Shown here one piece after another: positions 1 through 11,648 of a stretch of DNA of 64,000 nt. Source of the DNA: Amblyomma americanum (Eukaryota > Arthropoda > Arachnida > Ixodida > Ixodidae); NCBI RefSeq assembly GCF_052857255.1, contig NC_135498.1, positions 89,632,257-89,696,256 on the forward strand, in the 5' to 3' direction. How positions within the stretch are numbered: position 1 is the first letter of the stretch; every line of letters begins with the position of its first letter. Under the pieces are notes generated by a model, which worked only from the letters and a program-made list of their open reading frames with translations, made no database searches and was not told the DNA's origin. Both the position numbers and the translations under genes were made by a program.

Positions 1-74
1 GAATGGAGGGGGGGTGCTAAAGGCTTTCAAGCATGCCAAACATGAGCAGGCATGCGATAACGCCTACAAATCTT

Positions 75-300
75 GAATTACGCGTGATATTTAAGTGTGA
101 AAGTGCACCACGCCTAAAACAAGGGCGCACAAAAATTGCCATCAATCATGCTTGACAAGCGTAAGCAACGCACCGCTCACTCATTCATAGGAAGCGCGAT
201 TTTTAGGCGTGAAGGCGGACCACGCTTAGAATAACTGAGAAAAAAATCGCCGCTAACTCTTCGAAATTTTACCGAATAGGTCAAACCAAGCATGGGGGAC
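75..300. repeat. imperfect two-copy tandem repeat
   Basis: Two copies of a unit of about 115 bp are visible: each has a GCG-GATNTTTARG-like start, then GTGAARG, then CACCACGC, then an A-rich run ending in ATYGCC. A weaker third echo may lie near 362-395. No coding frame runs through it. It looks like a small degenerate satellite or an old tandem duplication. Confidence 0.5.
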
Positions 301-1694
301 AGAGAAATAGTGACACGGTTCGGAGGCGAAACGGGGCAGACGTGACGAAGTCGTTATGTTAACGGATTTCCAGGCGCGAAAACGTGGTAGAGCATCCACT
401 ATGATGCATTCATGTCTTACGCCTCTCACTAAAAAACCACGTAAGTGTACAACCCTTTATTAAATCCTACGCTCCTTCGGTAACATACATAATTGGGAAA
501 TAAGATTTCCACGAACAACACATGAGCCACAAGTTGTCAGCTTAAAAACTAAGCCAATGAAGTTGGGCCTCAAAATTCGTACATTAAGTTTGTGCACTAC
601 TTCGAAGAGCCAGTGATATGGAGGACGTTATAAGGGTATCACAATATCACTTTTCTTGTGCAGGAATGACTGACACAGCAGTCTATGATATCTGTTGTAA
701 TGGAAGTCTGAGAAATAAGAACAGTCTTTCGTTCTACAAAACGAATCAAAAACGCTCCCTCCAGCGTCAATTGGCCGTTGTCGAGATCGAGCAGCAACGG
801 CTAAGGTGGGGAACACCATGAAAGCGAGCAGCGATTTGGAATACCGGGTTAAGGGAATTTAACAAAAGGAGTATTGCTTGCAACTGCTAGCATCAGTACA
901 AGAGGGTTTAAAATCAACAGATGATACTCATAGCGTTAGCGATGTTTCTTAGATCTATGATTACTGGCACATCGAACAATACCACAGAAAATGGGGCATT
1001 TTGCATAAACTCTTGACCTTTTGTCGAAACAAAAGAGAGAAGAAAAAACCTAAGCGTACTGTAATTCTTTGAACCTGGATGTGTTGCGAAGACCACGCGG
1101 AGTGTGAGGTACAATTGGTGGTGCGTGCCTTGGACGGACGGCCACTCTGAGGGCGCGATTGAAGGCCTCTGTCAGCAGCCGAGACTCTGGGTGAAAAAAA
1201 GAGAAAGCATTTTCATTATCTTTTCATGGATGCAGCCGTAGCGCAGTGACAAAGAGACTCGTTGATTTGAGTGCAACCGTTACTTGACGTTCATAGATAG
1301 CGGTAATCCGAGTCGGTCCCAGTATCTTTGCGCTACGTTCGCCGGTCGTCCCTGGTAATCTACTGAACTCCTGTTTGCCGGACAACGGGACAGTCTCGAT
1401 CGTGCCACTTTGGCAGAATTTCGGGCAGTTATCTTCCGCGTGCGCACCGTAGGGCCGCTCTAGCAGGACACACCGAGAAAACTATCAGACCACGCAAGCA
1501 GCGAACTCATCCTGGGCCCGCCTGCACGAAGAAAATCAGATGGTATAATTTCCAGTCTACTCCTATTCGCAGTCAAGACCCTTCTAGGAATGAACCAGCA
1601 TAGGAACGGAGGGACGCATAGCACAACCTTGCTCTCAGGGAAAAAATATAACCCTGGCTGGGAAACTGTAGAGTTTAGTCAGTATTTGTGCTCA
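301..1694. other. unassigned sequence
   Basis: No recognisable gene, RNA or transposon was seen. Open frames are below 85 codons, overlap each other on both strands and show no domain. Base composition is unremarkable. Confidence 0.5.
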
Positions 1695-1696
1695 GG

Positions 1697-2290
1697 TGGT
1701 GGTGGTGAAAGCATTTATTTGAATATTACAGAGAGGTTGTGTGGGGAGCACTCCCTAGTGGGCCGGTCCCCTTACAGTACTAGGTGGAGTGTCTTATTCA
1801 GGGACCCCATTGGTCTGGGCCGCCACTCGAGCTCTCTGAACTAGGGCTTGTTGGGCCGGTAGGTCCAGGCAGCTGAGCAGGGCCGCCTCCCAGTCCTCTC
1901 GAGTAGGGGAAGGGGTTAGGGGCGGAAGAGAATTATTGTGTTGGCATGCCCAGACCATGTGGAACGTGTCAGTCGCCTCCCCACAGAAAGAGCAGAGGCC
2001 AGAGAAAGAAGTGTCGAAATGTTTGAGCACTGCCGGGTACAGTAGAGTGTTAAAAGTCTAAGGAGTATTATCTCGTCCGCTTTCCCTAGCCCCTTGAGAG
2101 GAGCCGGGTACTGACGGTGCGAGTACCGGTAATAAGCGGAGATATCTTTGAAAGTTAACAGAGGATACGAGTCCTGGTCCAGATCAGTAGGGTCTACGTC
2201 GGGGGCCCGGCTAACATAGAGGTAGTGGTGGTGCCCAACTACAAGCTGGGCCGCTTATGCGCCTTTCCTTTCCTCAACGCCGAGGTAGGG
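1697..2290 (-). mobile_element. 5'-truncated LINE 3' end (RNase-H-type non-LTR retrotransposon)
   Basis: Read on the minus strand this is the last part of ORF2 and the 3' UTR of a non-LTR retrotransposon. The coding part matches, residue by residue in many places, the C-terminal region of the LINE fragment at 61.0-61.9 kb: both have a YYRYSH/YYQFGH-like stretch, then LLxPAVxKHFD, then the zinc knuckle. The 3' UTR ends in AATAAATGCTTT followed by CACCACCACC (plus-strand 1697-1725), a short microsatellite tail typical of such elements in place of poly(A). A frameshift near 2045 separates the upstream and downstream coding parts. The 5' end is lost at about 2290. It is a dead copy. Confidence 0.8.
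1794..2030 (-). pseudogene. LINE ORF2 C-terminus with zinc knuckle
   Basis: This 78-codon open segment is the end of an ORF2 polyprotein. It contains a C-x2-C-x7-H-x4-C zinc knuckle (CSFCGEATDTFHMVWAC), thought to help nucleic-acid binding in these retrotransposons, and an acidic-aromatic block (REDWEAALLS) followed by an arginine/alanine-rich end before the stop. The same arrangement is seen near 61.65 kb. The reading frame is open only because a frameshift lies just upstream; the apparent start methionine is not a real translation start. Identity as a LINE C-terminus is secure from the family pattern; the exact clade (I/R1/LOA group) is inferred. Confidence 0.8.
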
Positions 2291-2985
2291 GTCAAATGTT
2301 TTCTGAGGAAGCTGTATAGCTTTCCTTTGTAGCCGTATGGCGGCGCTTGGGCGGATGCCAATGAGTAATTACTCCCTTATTAAGAACAGACTGTAGACTA
2401 ACACGGGTAAAGAAATGAGATACTGGTTACGACATACAAATGCAGGAAGCCAACTTTCAGCGGTACCTGGGAAAGCATAGAGGATTGTGAAACGGACACT
2501 GAGGACAACTGTATCAATTTTTCGTAAGCATAATCCAACAGCCCATAGCTGCGAAGCAGTAAAACATAACTCAGCTGACCGCCTATTGCATCACCAAGCA
2601 TAGGTTCTTTATGGCTTCTAACATTCAGGTTACATTTTCTCAGTCTTCTTCGTGCGATTAAAGGGCACGAGGTGTTGTAAAACAATACTTATATACTTCA
2701 ATATCCACACGCTTAACCCTCATGGAGGCTTGACAGCCTCAGAGATTCGTATTTTTTTCTATCTACTTCGTCATCGCCCTTGTACTTGAGTGATTGGTTT
2801 ACGGCGGCGATACCTGCATTTCAATTCTTGATATTTTTTACTAGAGTGGTTTTTTGTGAGTTGGAGCCCGCATTCCATCGATAAAAGTCAACTTCCGTTT
2901 CTCCTCGGTGGCCCTTGAACTCTGTTAATTATAATGCAGTCATTTTAGATATGAAATATAAATGATTTATAAGCTGAAGATAAAC
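2291..2985. other. unassigned sequence
   Basis: A 95-codon frame on the minus strand (2398-2685) has no recognisable domain. No repeat shared with the rest of the window was noticed. Confidence 0.4.
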
Positions 2986-2986
2986 A

Positions 2987-3093
2987 ACCACAATCCACTG
3001 GCAAGATTCGAAACCATGACCACTGAATCTTGGTAGAATTCAGAGCCATGACCACAGAATCGTGAATCCGGTGCTCTACCGTCTGAGGTACGG
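2987..3093 (-). mobile_element. tRNA-derived SINE head with duplicated B-box arm
   Basis: On the minus strand the segment begins GCCGTACCTCAGACGGTAGA, very close to the 5' half of a tRNA with its D-arm A box. It is followed by two near-identical 30-bp blocks, each reading GATTC-TGTGGTCATGG and then a TTCGAAT-like B box. The second block has the better B box (GGTTTCGAATC), so the 3' half of the tRNA-like region seems to have been duplicated. It is not a working tRNA: the acceptor stem does not close. It is most simply a tRNA-derived SINE head. Confidence 0.55.
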
Positions 3094-3099
3094 CAATCG

Positions 3100-6000
3100 C
3101 AACTCATTTTTTCGCTTTCGGGGGTATTTATGTTCCCTGTAACCTAACCTTGAAGTTCATCAGCGCTACCTTAGTCCCATCCATATCGGTGGACGTAATA
3201 AGTTCTGCGATATCCCGTTTGTCACTTGGAACTGGAATGACCAGTAAGGAAGGAAGCTGCGCCAGAACCATGTTATGTTACTTATGGCATGAAGACTGCT
3301 AGAAGAGAGGCCCGCGTTACGCAATTGAGCACACTAAAGTAAGGTAGTTGGCTTCCTGCATAATGAGCCAACAGTCCGTGAAACGAAAGAAAGCAAAATA
3401 GAATGTTAGCTCTGTTAATATTTTGCATTTATTAAGAAAAGAATGATGAAAGAAATCATTTCCTGCCTCAGATTGGGAACTAGACAGCATAATTTGCTTC
3501 GTCCAAGCAGACCCAGGTCTCATCATCCGGCCCTGAAAAATCTGATCGCACCAGAACTTAGTCCAGCTGCAAAATACCGAACCCCTGTGACGTCGAGTAG
3601 GCCGCGATCACAGGGCTAGTAGACAGTGGAAGCCGTAGGAGCCCTGAGCAGTTAATCATAATTTTGTCACTGATGCGATAGTCGGCCTTCTAATGCCGCC
3701 ACCTAGGCTATATCAATCGAAGCGTCTCGTCCTGGAACCTGAAATCTTTAGCCGAAATTTGCCATTAATAATCGCAAATGGAAGCGCGTTAAGGAAGAAT
3801 CTGGGGTGTGCAAGACACATAGGCAGGGGTGGATCGAGTACAATTATGTAAAGAATGAAGTGTAGAAATGCGTGATCTATAACGGTTAAGAAAAATCTAT
3901 TGCAATCGAACTAGAGAAAGTGCGCAATTAATTCCACGGCTGCGGAAACAGTGAAATGAATGGCACGATAATAGTGAACACGAGAAACTCACGATAGACT
4001 GAATGCTGGAAGGCGCCTAACGCTGGCAACATAACTCTGGCAATTTAAACGGACGGTCTGTACTGATGTAATAAAACAGAACCCTGTTTTTAGATTCTGC
4101 GAGAACATAAGGAAATGCATGCACATTACCTTAGCATCAACGCAAGTCTCAAGGCGAAATGCGCAGCACGACGCTACGTTCTACTGTACCTATTTCAACA
4201 AGAATTGAAGCAGAGGAACCTTGAAATAATCCAGTCGCTCGCAGTGGTCTCTGATTACTCTGTGATAAACTTTTTTATTCCATGCCTCACATTCAGTTAT
4301 GCTTATAATGGCACAGATGTTACCAAATAACAGGAGAGTGACAAACCAGTGACGTATCCGGGTGGGTGTTGCCCTGGTACCGCATCCAATAAGTGCCGAT
4401 GCTTGCACTGCTGGTCAGATGCTCTCCTGCGCCATCACTGCAAGAATACGGACGAACTTGCTTTCTATGTTAAAAGAAAGGGTGATGCAGGGGTCTGCAC
4501 GACATATAAGCTATAGCATTAGCTGAAACCTCAATGTACAGCACAACATCGCGAATTTGGCCTTCAAATTAGTCGAAAAAATGTTCGAATGAACCAAACG
4601 TTGATTTATCAAGTGGTTAGCATTGTGAAAAAATTATATATTATGGGCTGGGAAGCTGGCTGATGATAGTCATGTGCTGGTGCGAGAAAAATTGCGCAGC
4701 GAGTCCTACAGTGTGCTACTTAACAAACGTCTGACGCCATAGAATTTGAAAGTAACCCCAAGCAGTCGAAATTATCTCGATTTTCACATTATTAGGGGCC
4801 GAATAACCAAGTTTTACATTAGTGCAGTTCCGGCGGCCCAAAGAAAATGTCATATTTAAATCTGCGCTTTTAGCATCTGTTGCAAAACTCTCTTGCTCAA
4901 TTCTCTCTAAAGGGGAAATGACATCGTCTACTTGCGTTTCGCTCGGCGCCCGAAGGAGTGGGCGACCAAAGGCGTGAGCGCATGCGCGCTGTGGTCTTCA
5001 GACAGAGGGTTTGGAGATCGCTGACAAAGCCCCTAATTATCTCTTGTCCATAGCGAACCGCCCTGCCCAGCGTCGAGGGGAACCTACTGCGCTGGCAAAG
5101 GGAACCATAAGCACGGGTACCAAAAGGGCGCTTCTGCCGTCACAGCGGCGGGAATAAATCCCGAATTTCGCTTTCAATGCGGGCTCATCGGTCCCCACCA
5201 ATCCCCACATATGAGGTATTTCCGGCGCCGACGCTGAGACCTGCCCTCGCCAGATATCTGCATCTCCCTATGTCACCTTGCTCCAATTGGCGAAATTTCG
5301 CCTCCGGCGACGGCGTGACCGAGATGCCGAAGCTATGCCGAAAAAAAGCTGCGTTGTGGTTGCGCCTTAATCGTTCAGGAACGAAGGCTCAAGCAGTGAC
5401 AAAGAACAGTGCTTTGCAACAGCCATTTTCTTGCGATACAAAAACGCAGTTTTGCCTAGCCACTCTTGGCAGTGCGAACATATTCTTGACCAGAATTCCA
5501 ACATTAATGTCATGATTCACGGCCAAGCTCGCATATGCAGAGATGATATGAGATGTGAGAGAGCGCTTGGTTCAAAATTTGCGAAAAACCCAGCACAACT
5601 CTGCCTTTTTACCGCAGGCCCAATGCTGTTATTACCATTCCTCTCCGAAGCGTTAAACTCTATGGCAAAAAGCCATCTCCGAATAAGTGACAAAGGCGGT
5701 TTAAGGTGCGCCGCATCGAAAAAAGTCCTTCCCGTCTTTTCTACTCATCACTAATGCCAGTAGTTACTCGAAGTTGCGATGTGGATTGTATTTTTACTTT
5801 GGATGCGTTTGTGTGGGTGGGGCTTTATAACGCGTGAAGGAGCTGAGGCTACTACGCACAAAACAGGGAGGGAACATCTGATGGTTGTGCTGGCAGACAA
5901 CAAGTTCTTAAAAAAATTACTACTTTCTGATGACATTTCCTTTTCTAGGCATGTCAACTACTCGTCTATTACTGCAATCGCTTTTAAGAGCGGGCTGAGG

Positions 6001-6315
6001 TGCTTCGTGACTGACAGAAAAAGGGATACACAGGGACACCTACGTCTGCTTTTTTTCCTAGTGCGTGTGCGCTCCAACAAGTGTAGTCAATCAACACAGC
6101 TTACTTCCGCAGTCTAGGATACCAAGAAAAATGCCGTTCAGCCGAGCTCTGTGCGTCTTTTAAGTGCATTTACGAACTTGAGGAATGCCCAACATCTCCC
6201 TTTTTCCATCGTCTCCATTCTTCTGCCCCGGAAATACGAAAGGAAAAATAAATGTGCTGGAACCTTACGCCTAAAAGCAAACACACGAGGAACCGAAAAA
6301 GAGAGAAGGCCGAAA
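3100..6315. other. unassigned sequence with one CG-rich patch
   Basis: No gene was recognised. A CG-richer patch at about 4915-5170 contains a GCGCATGCGC palindrome (4978-4987) and a small inverted repeat GGGAATAAATCCC near 5151. The largest frames (5177-5515, 5431-5754, 5779-6117, about 110 codons each) overlap in different frames and show no domain or splice context. They are best treated as chance. Confidence 0.4.
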
Positions 6316-6400
6316 GTCATCCACGTACGTACCTGCTCAGATGAGGCTGACGGCAGACAGTCGCAGCCCTGCAGAGGACATGATATGGTCAGCCAGGATT
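6316..6400 (+). repeat. short dispersed repeat, copy 1
   Basis: This block shares a CGTACGTACCTG core and then TGAGGCTGACG-(G/A)AGACAG-GCAG-CC-CTGC-GA-TGGTCAG with 33085-33165. The order and spacing are the same and identity is high over about 55 bp. The flanks differ. It is a dispersed repeat of unknown type. Confidence 0.45.
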
Positions 6401-7309
6401 CATGATTATGAACTGTTCGAGAATTACGGGCTAAAAAAAGTCTTGCTGATGACGTCGTTAATACTGAACTATTGCTGTACTACTCCCCGACGCTGCGGCT
6501 CCTGCTGGTATAGTACTTTTCCTGTAGTTGGAGTCCTGTAACATTTCTTTGGAATTATAGGTCACTGAAAAGCTTTGTACTTTCATTCTATTTTTGGCTG
6601 TGGAGTAATTGAAACACTATCTGTTCTCCTGCATTTTCATTGTATCTGGTATTCCTCCCTTACTGTGTGCCTGCATTACCGGATAACAGTTTCTGCGTGT
6701 CAACGCGCCGCTTTTTTGTACAACGTGTTCTTGTAGGTTTATAGAGGTAGTTCGCCTAAATGTTTGTGATTTGAGCGAATCCACGGCAACTTTCTAATTT
6801 CAGCGCAATATTTGTTAAAAATGGGGGAGAAGTTGACAGCACATATTCCCATTTTTCTTTAAGCTTTAGGTTTAGTAAATTCTCCTTGATAATGAAAAAA
6901 TTTGGAGCTTATAAGTGTTGCCCCTACCTTTTCGAAAACTGGCTGCTTGTTTCTGATCTAAAAGGGTGTTTACGAGAGTTGAGATACGGGCTAGTTCGCT
7001 GATCATATTTTATGAAACAAAGCAAGGAACAAGGACGTACACAGATGGATATTTCGGATAGAAGTATGGGTTGGGTTTCAAGACGTTATCTATCATCAGG
7101 TTGCAAGAAGATTCAACACGATAGCAAAAATGAATTTGTTAGGGGGTAGGCAAAAACGTAACTGTTTCAATCTCGGTGGCCGCTTGTGCTGCTCCTTGCA
7201 GGTTGGGGTAAGGGTGAGTGATAAGAAACAGATCGAAGAGCGTCACACGTTATGTATAACAGTTCTAGAAATTAGCCGCACAGTGCTCGCGGATATTATC
7301 ACGGTCATC

Positions 7310-8110
7310 TCAAATTAGTATACCGCTCCCGCCTAACAGTGGCTCAAATACTACACAATACCAGTGCCAAGCCGTTTCAAGTCCTCTCCTTTAAGCTTTA
7401 GCCTTAACTTAATGCCGAGATTTGATTTTTCAATACGCGCTCTTTTTGAAAGATAGCGGTAAGAGGGACTTTCTGACCGGAAATTCTCAGCAACTTATTC
7501 TACGCAATTGAGATTCTACATTCACTACACAGAAAAGTGATCAACAATTTATTTAAGCTAGTGTTATGTTAACGCAACGATCGCGAAATTAGGTGCTCTG
7601 TTAACAGCAAATAGACGGTTACACTGGCGCTTTCTCACAGCCACTGACCTACTTTCACCTGCTCTTGACATGCTGTGATAAACTTCGGAGAGGTTATGTA
7701 ACCTTGACTGAGACACACTTCCCCACTTCTCCGGTCAAGGGGACCTCTCGCAACAGAGTTTGTAGAGATTTTCTAGTCCTTTTACATATGCCTATTTTTA
7801 GCCTTGCTTCTCCTGACATTCTCTGAGCAGCTGATCACTTGTACCCTTACTCAACTGCTTCCCCCCCACCGAGATATACCCGAATAGAAATGATTTAAAT
7901 GGCCACAGAGATGGTACCCCACCCACGCGCCCCAGAACACAAAAAACACTTACGGCATTCAGCCAGCAGCATGCACATAGGGGTCAGAGTGGCTGAAGAC
8001 GTCGTAGCCGACGAGATGCCGTCGTTCGGAGGACGTCGCCACATCCAAAGCAGTGATGCTGCCTGCAAAGACAATGCCATGCATTACGTGCAAAAATGTG
8101 TACAGAACGC
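7310..8110 (+). repeat. long diverged dispersed repeat, copy 1
   Basis: This segment aligns in order with 16180-17010. Shared landmarks are TCCCGCCTNACNGTGGCTC near the start, a GATAGCGGTAAG-like block, GATCAACAATTTA, CTCTTGACATGC, a run ending in ACTGAGACACNC, CAGCAGCT(G)ATC-TTGTACCCTTACTC, and finally GACGTCGYAGCCGACGA with CCACATCCAAAGC. The coding potential is poor in both copies. It could be a non-autonomous DNA transposon or a decayed gene-derived repeat; terminal repeats were not found. Confidence 0.5.
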
Positions 8111-9409
8111 AAGCTTATCAGCTTTCTGCTAATTAGGCTGAAATTACTATACCAGGGAATTATATTTAATTGTTGTATTGCACCTTATCTTCGACACAGT
8201 TTCCTGAACCGTAGGTTTAAAGACTATACGCACAGTTCTTGCGTCGTCTTTTTGAGGGCGCAGGCAGCATGCGGACAGTGGGACAGACCGGATGAAAGTT
8301 TTAAAGTAAACAGACTACTTGTTTACACTGTGCTGACCGTATTTTCCCTGCGTAAAGAGCGAGATATCGTGCGAAACCTACAAAAATTATCGGTGAAGGT
8401 CCTTTATGCTTTATGCCATTAACTGGGCACACAGATACACTGAGAATGCAATAATCGGGCACCATACAATGTGCCCAGTACGATCACGAGGGTAACGGAT
8501 TTGTGCGTCCTTATCAACTTCATCTAAGAACTGACCCGAATGAGAAGCTGAAAGCTCGCGGGTCAGGTCGAAGTCGTAGACTTCGAAGCCGCAGCAGCCA
8601 ATTACACCGACTGCGGGACTAATGACTCTTACGGTTCCTTCTTGCGTGCCCAACGAAACTGTTTTTTGGTTCCTTCGGTTTTGTTACACATAAGCGGAAA
8701 AGGCTATCATGCCTGAATAATAAAAGTGTGCTAAAATGCAATTTATGGCAGCCATGGACGTGGCATGGTGCCCAATGAGACAAGATCGACGAAGTCTCGC
8801 CTTTGTCGCTAACAAAAGCAGAATACGGTCGCGCACAACGATGAGAAGGCGGTAAAGAGCATCACTAAGAATGTAGAGGGTGAGCGCCAGGACGCATCAA
8901 TGAGCGAGAACATCCATATCGGAACTTGTGAAACGGTTTCACCGCGGAGATGGCGAAACGAACAGAATGACTGGCACAATGCAAATCTTGAAAATCGATG
9001 GAAGATGCCGGGCGTGGCGCCTAGCTCGGAGACTCGGGAAAAGCCCGCGGCGATTCCAGTAGCAATTAGACCTGGCAAATTTTTATTGAATGCTGACGCA
9101 TTCCAATTATGATTCGTACTCTTGACGACTAATCATAGGGCTAACTTAAGTGCAGGAAACGTCCACGTGAAGCAATAACGTGGCTCTTTTCAATAAATAT
9201 CTTGTAAGCATTGCTTTTTGTAGTTCTGGCAATTTAGAATGTGTACACATTGCAAATAGGGCTTAACAAAGCAATGCTCTTCTGAGGATTAACTATCTCA
9301 CTGCTAAAAGTGCGCTTCGGAGCACAATGCCAGTGCTCTGCGACACACCATGCAGCGCAGGCGGTGGTGCCATTTGGCGCGTTTTAGGATAGTATGTTAA
9401 AGTGCAACT
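8111..9409. other. unassigned sequence
   Basis: No repeat or domain was recognised. A minus-strand frame at 8411-8653 is rich in ordinary residues but starts at a TTG codon and has no convincing splice acceptor or donor. A second at 8809-9078 also lacks context. Confidence 0.35.
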
Positions 9410-9412
9410 TCA

Positions 9413-9869
9413 ATGCGACCTTTTCAACTGGGCCGACAATGCACAGATCGATCCGAGCATTGGAACCTACACAACCGGCTCGACGCGAAGTGCCGCCGGT
9501 CTCACAACCGACGCCTCAGAGAGTCGAGGGAGGGCATATGTGCTTCCCTGGTGGCTGCCTGGGGGAGTGCCAGGGCGTGGCGTCTGTTCCGCTCGCTGCT
9601 GGAACCTCCCATACAACGGGCACCTTACCTGGCCATCGCAGTGGCAGGGGGTCTCACCTACCAGCAACTGGCTGACAAGCTGGCAGAGGCCCTCCTCCCC
9701 CGGGAGCCTCCTCCTGCAGGGCTGTACCCAAGGCGGAACCGCCTCCAGCCAGCCTGCAGACACGCGGCGGACATCACGGCTGTCTGCTCTACGGCCCTCA
9801 CGAGGAGGGAACTCTCCTCTGCCCTGCTGCACTCCAAGCCACGCAGTGCCCCTGGAACAGATGGCGTCA
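9413..9869 (+). pseudogene. LINE ORF2 linker before RT
   Basis: Frame 2 encodes the region ahead of the RT domain. It ends with LSSALLHSKPRSAPGTDGVT, the conserved RT block in which a proline-glycine-aspartate core marks the fingers. After GVT the expected dozen residues leading to the next block are absent and the frame changes, so a small deletion sits at about 9870. Confidence 0.75.
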
Positions 9870-9870
9870 C

Positions 9871-10365
9871 CTGTTCCAGACATACAACGAGGTCTGGTCC
9901 ACATGCCGCCTGCCTAAGGCCTGGCGCACAGCCCTGGTGGTCCCAGTCCTCAAAGCGGGCAAGCCACCGGCCGACCTGTTGTCGTTGTCATACAGGCCGG
10001 TGTCTCTGACCTCGGTTCCTGGGAAGCTCATGGAATCCATGGCCTTGGGGAGGCTGAAGTGGATCGCTGCGCCCACAGGCTTCCTGCCCGAGCAGCAGTC
10101 CGGGTTCCGGAGACCCCGCTGTACTGCCTACGCCATAGCGGACATCGTGTCCCACCTCGAGGATGCACGCCACTCCCACCACGTCATCTGCCTCACACTC
10201 CTGGACGTGAAGGGGGCATTCGACAATGTCTACCATGAGGTGATCCTCGAGGCCGTGGACTGCCTTGGAGTCACCAGCAACCTTCGGGGGTACATCCGTG
10301 GGTTCCTGCAGGACCGGAGGAGCTGTGTCCGGGCTGGAGGTGCTACCAGTGCCAGGCCCTCACCA
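9871..10365 (+). pseudogene. LINE reverse transcriptase, fingers and motif A
   Basis: Frame 1 continues with LFQTYNEVW, then LPKAWRTALVVPVLKAGKPP, the SYRPVSLTS block, the GF-PEQQSGFR block, and the catalytic motif A region LTLLDVKGAFDNV. It reads into nonsense after about 10350, where a one-base shift moves the true frame to frame 3. Confidence 0.88.
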
Positions 10366-11648
10366 GAGGGGTTCCCCAGGGCAGCGTGCTGAGCCCCATG
10401 CTGTTCAACTTGGTGATGGCCCAGCTGCCCAGCTGCCTCCCAGATGGCCTGAAACTTCCCGTCCGCATTGCCATCTACGCGGACGACATTGCCCTTTGGT
10501 GTCGCGGACCACGGCGCCAGAGGGTTCAGGTCATCAGGAATGTACAACGAGCCATCACCAGGGTCAGTTCCTACATAGAACGGGTTGGCCTGCAGCTCTT
10601 CCCCACCAAGTCGGAGGCCATGCTGCTCAACATCCGGCCAGGAGCACGCCCGGGAAAGACCTGCCTCAGCGTCGCAGGACGGGAGCTCCCATGGCGGCAC
10701 TCCTGCCGCTACCTGGGCTTCCTTATTGACCGCCACCTCACCTGGCGTCGAGCAGTCAAGGCGTTCTACCGACTGGCAACCAGGGTCCGTGGCGCCATCC
10801 GCAGTCTCCTGGCTGGGGGGAACGGCGTCACCCCACAAATGAGGCCCCGGTTCTTCCAGGCCATGGCAGGGGCTCAGTTCCTGTATGCCCTCCAGCTGGT
10901 CCAGATGACCATCCACCAGCAGCTGGCCATCGAGCGATCCCAGAGGGCTGCAGTTCGTCTGTGTCTGGGACTTCCCCGTGGCTCCCAGGTCCCGGACACA
11001 CTTGCAGAGGCCGGCGTGTGGCCCATGATGCTGCAGGCCCAGCGGACGGCACTCCGCCATGCTGAGCGACTGCACCTCGCTCCGGACGGACGTCCCCTCC
11101 TGGAGCGCCTGCTCGGCCACCCTCATTCGCGAATGGGGAAGTTTGCCAAGGAGCTCGAGCAGCTGGTGGGTGGACAGCCAGAGCACCTTCCTCCCCCTCC
11201 ACGACCGGACCTGGGCCACCTATTCCGGGTGCTCATGCCACCACGGGGCGCCAAGCTGAAGCGCCTCACCCCTGCAGTTGGCCTCCAGCAGGAAGCAGCA
11301 GCGATCCTGGAGGAGGCCCTGGCCGGCTGCACGCAGCTATAAACGGACGGGTCGGTCCTCATGTATGCCTGCCCGTCTGCTGCGGCTGCCTGCACCGCAC
11401 CTTCGTTGGAAGAAAGCCGGCAGGCCAGACATCCGTCCGTGGCCAGCTCGACCACAGCAGAGCTGGCGGCCCTCCACCTGGCTGCCGACATCCTGGAGTC
11501 CCACCCCACACTGCAGTCTGCAGCCATTCTGAGCGACTCCATGGTTGCCCTCCAGCTTCTGCAAGAGCCACGGAGCCGGCTGCCCGTCGTACGCAAGCTG
11601 GCCGCCAGACTGGACAACATCTGTTCCCGTGCCTCTCACTCTCCCTAG
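10350..11648 (+). pseudogene. LINE reverse transcriptase core and RNase H start, split by one nonsense codon
   Basis: Frame 3 carries RGVPQGSVLSPMLFN, then IAIYADDIALWC with the catalytic YADD, then the HSCRYLGFLIDR block and a long thumb/connection. The open frame stops with TAA at 11340-11342, exactly where an RNase H start (LYTDGS) is expected; one base change from TAC or TAT to TAA explains it. The same frame then runs on to 11648 through TDGS, TTAELAALHLA and ILSDS, giving three of the catalytic acidic residues of RNase H. Without the nonsense codon this would be one frame of about 420 codons. Confidence 0.9.

Noticed and set aside
8411..8653. host exon encoding an 80-residue peptide
   Set aside because: The frame begins at TTG, not ATG, and flanking splice signals are poor. 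Left as unassigned.
10230..11219. 329-codon minus-strand frame
   Set aside because: It is antisense to the LINE reverse transcriptase, which is clearly the coding strand (YADD, RNase H motifs).
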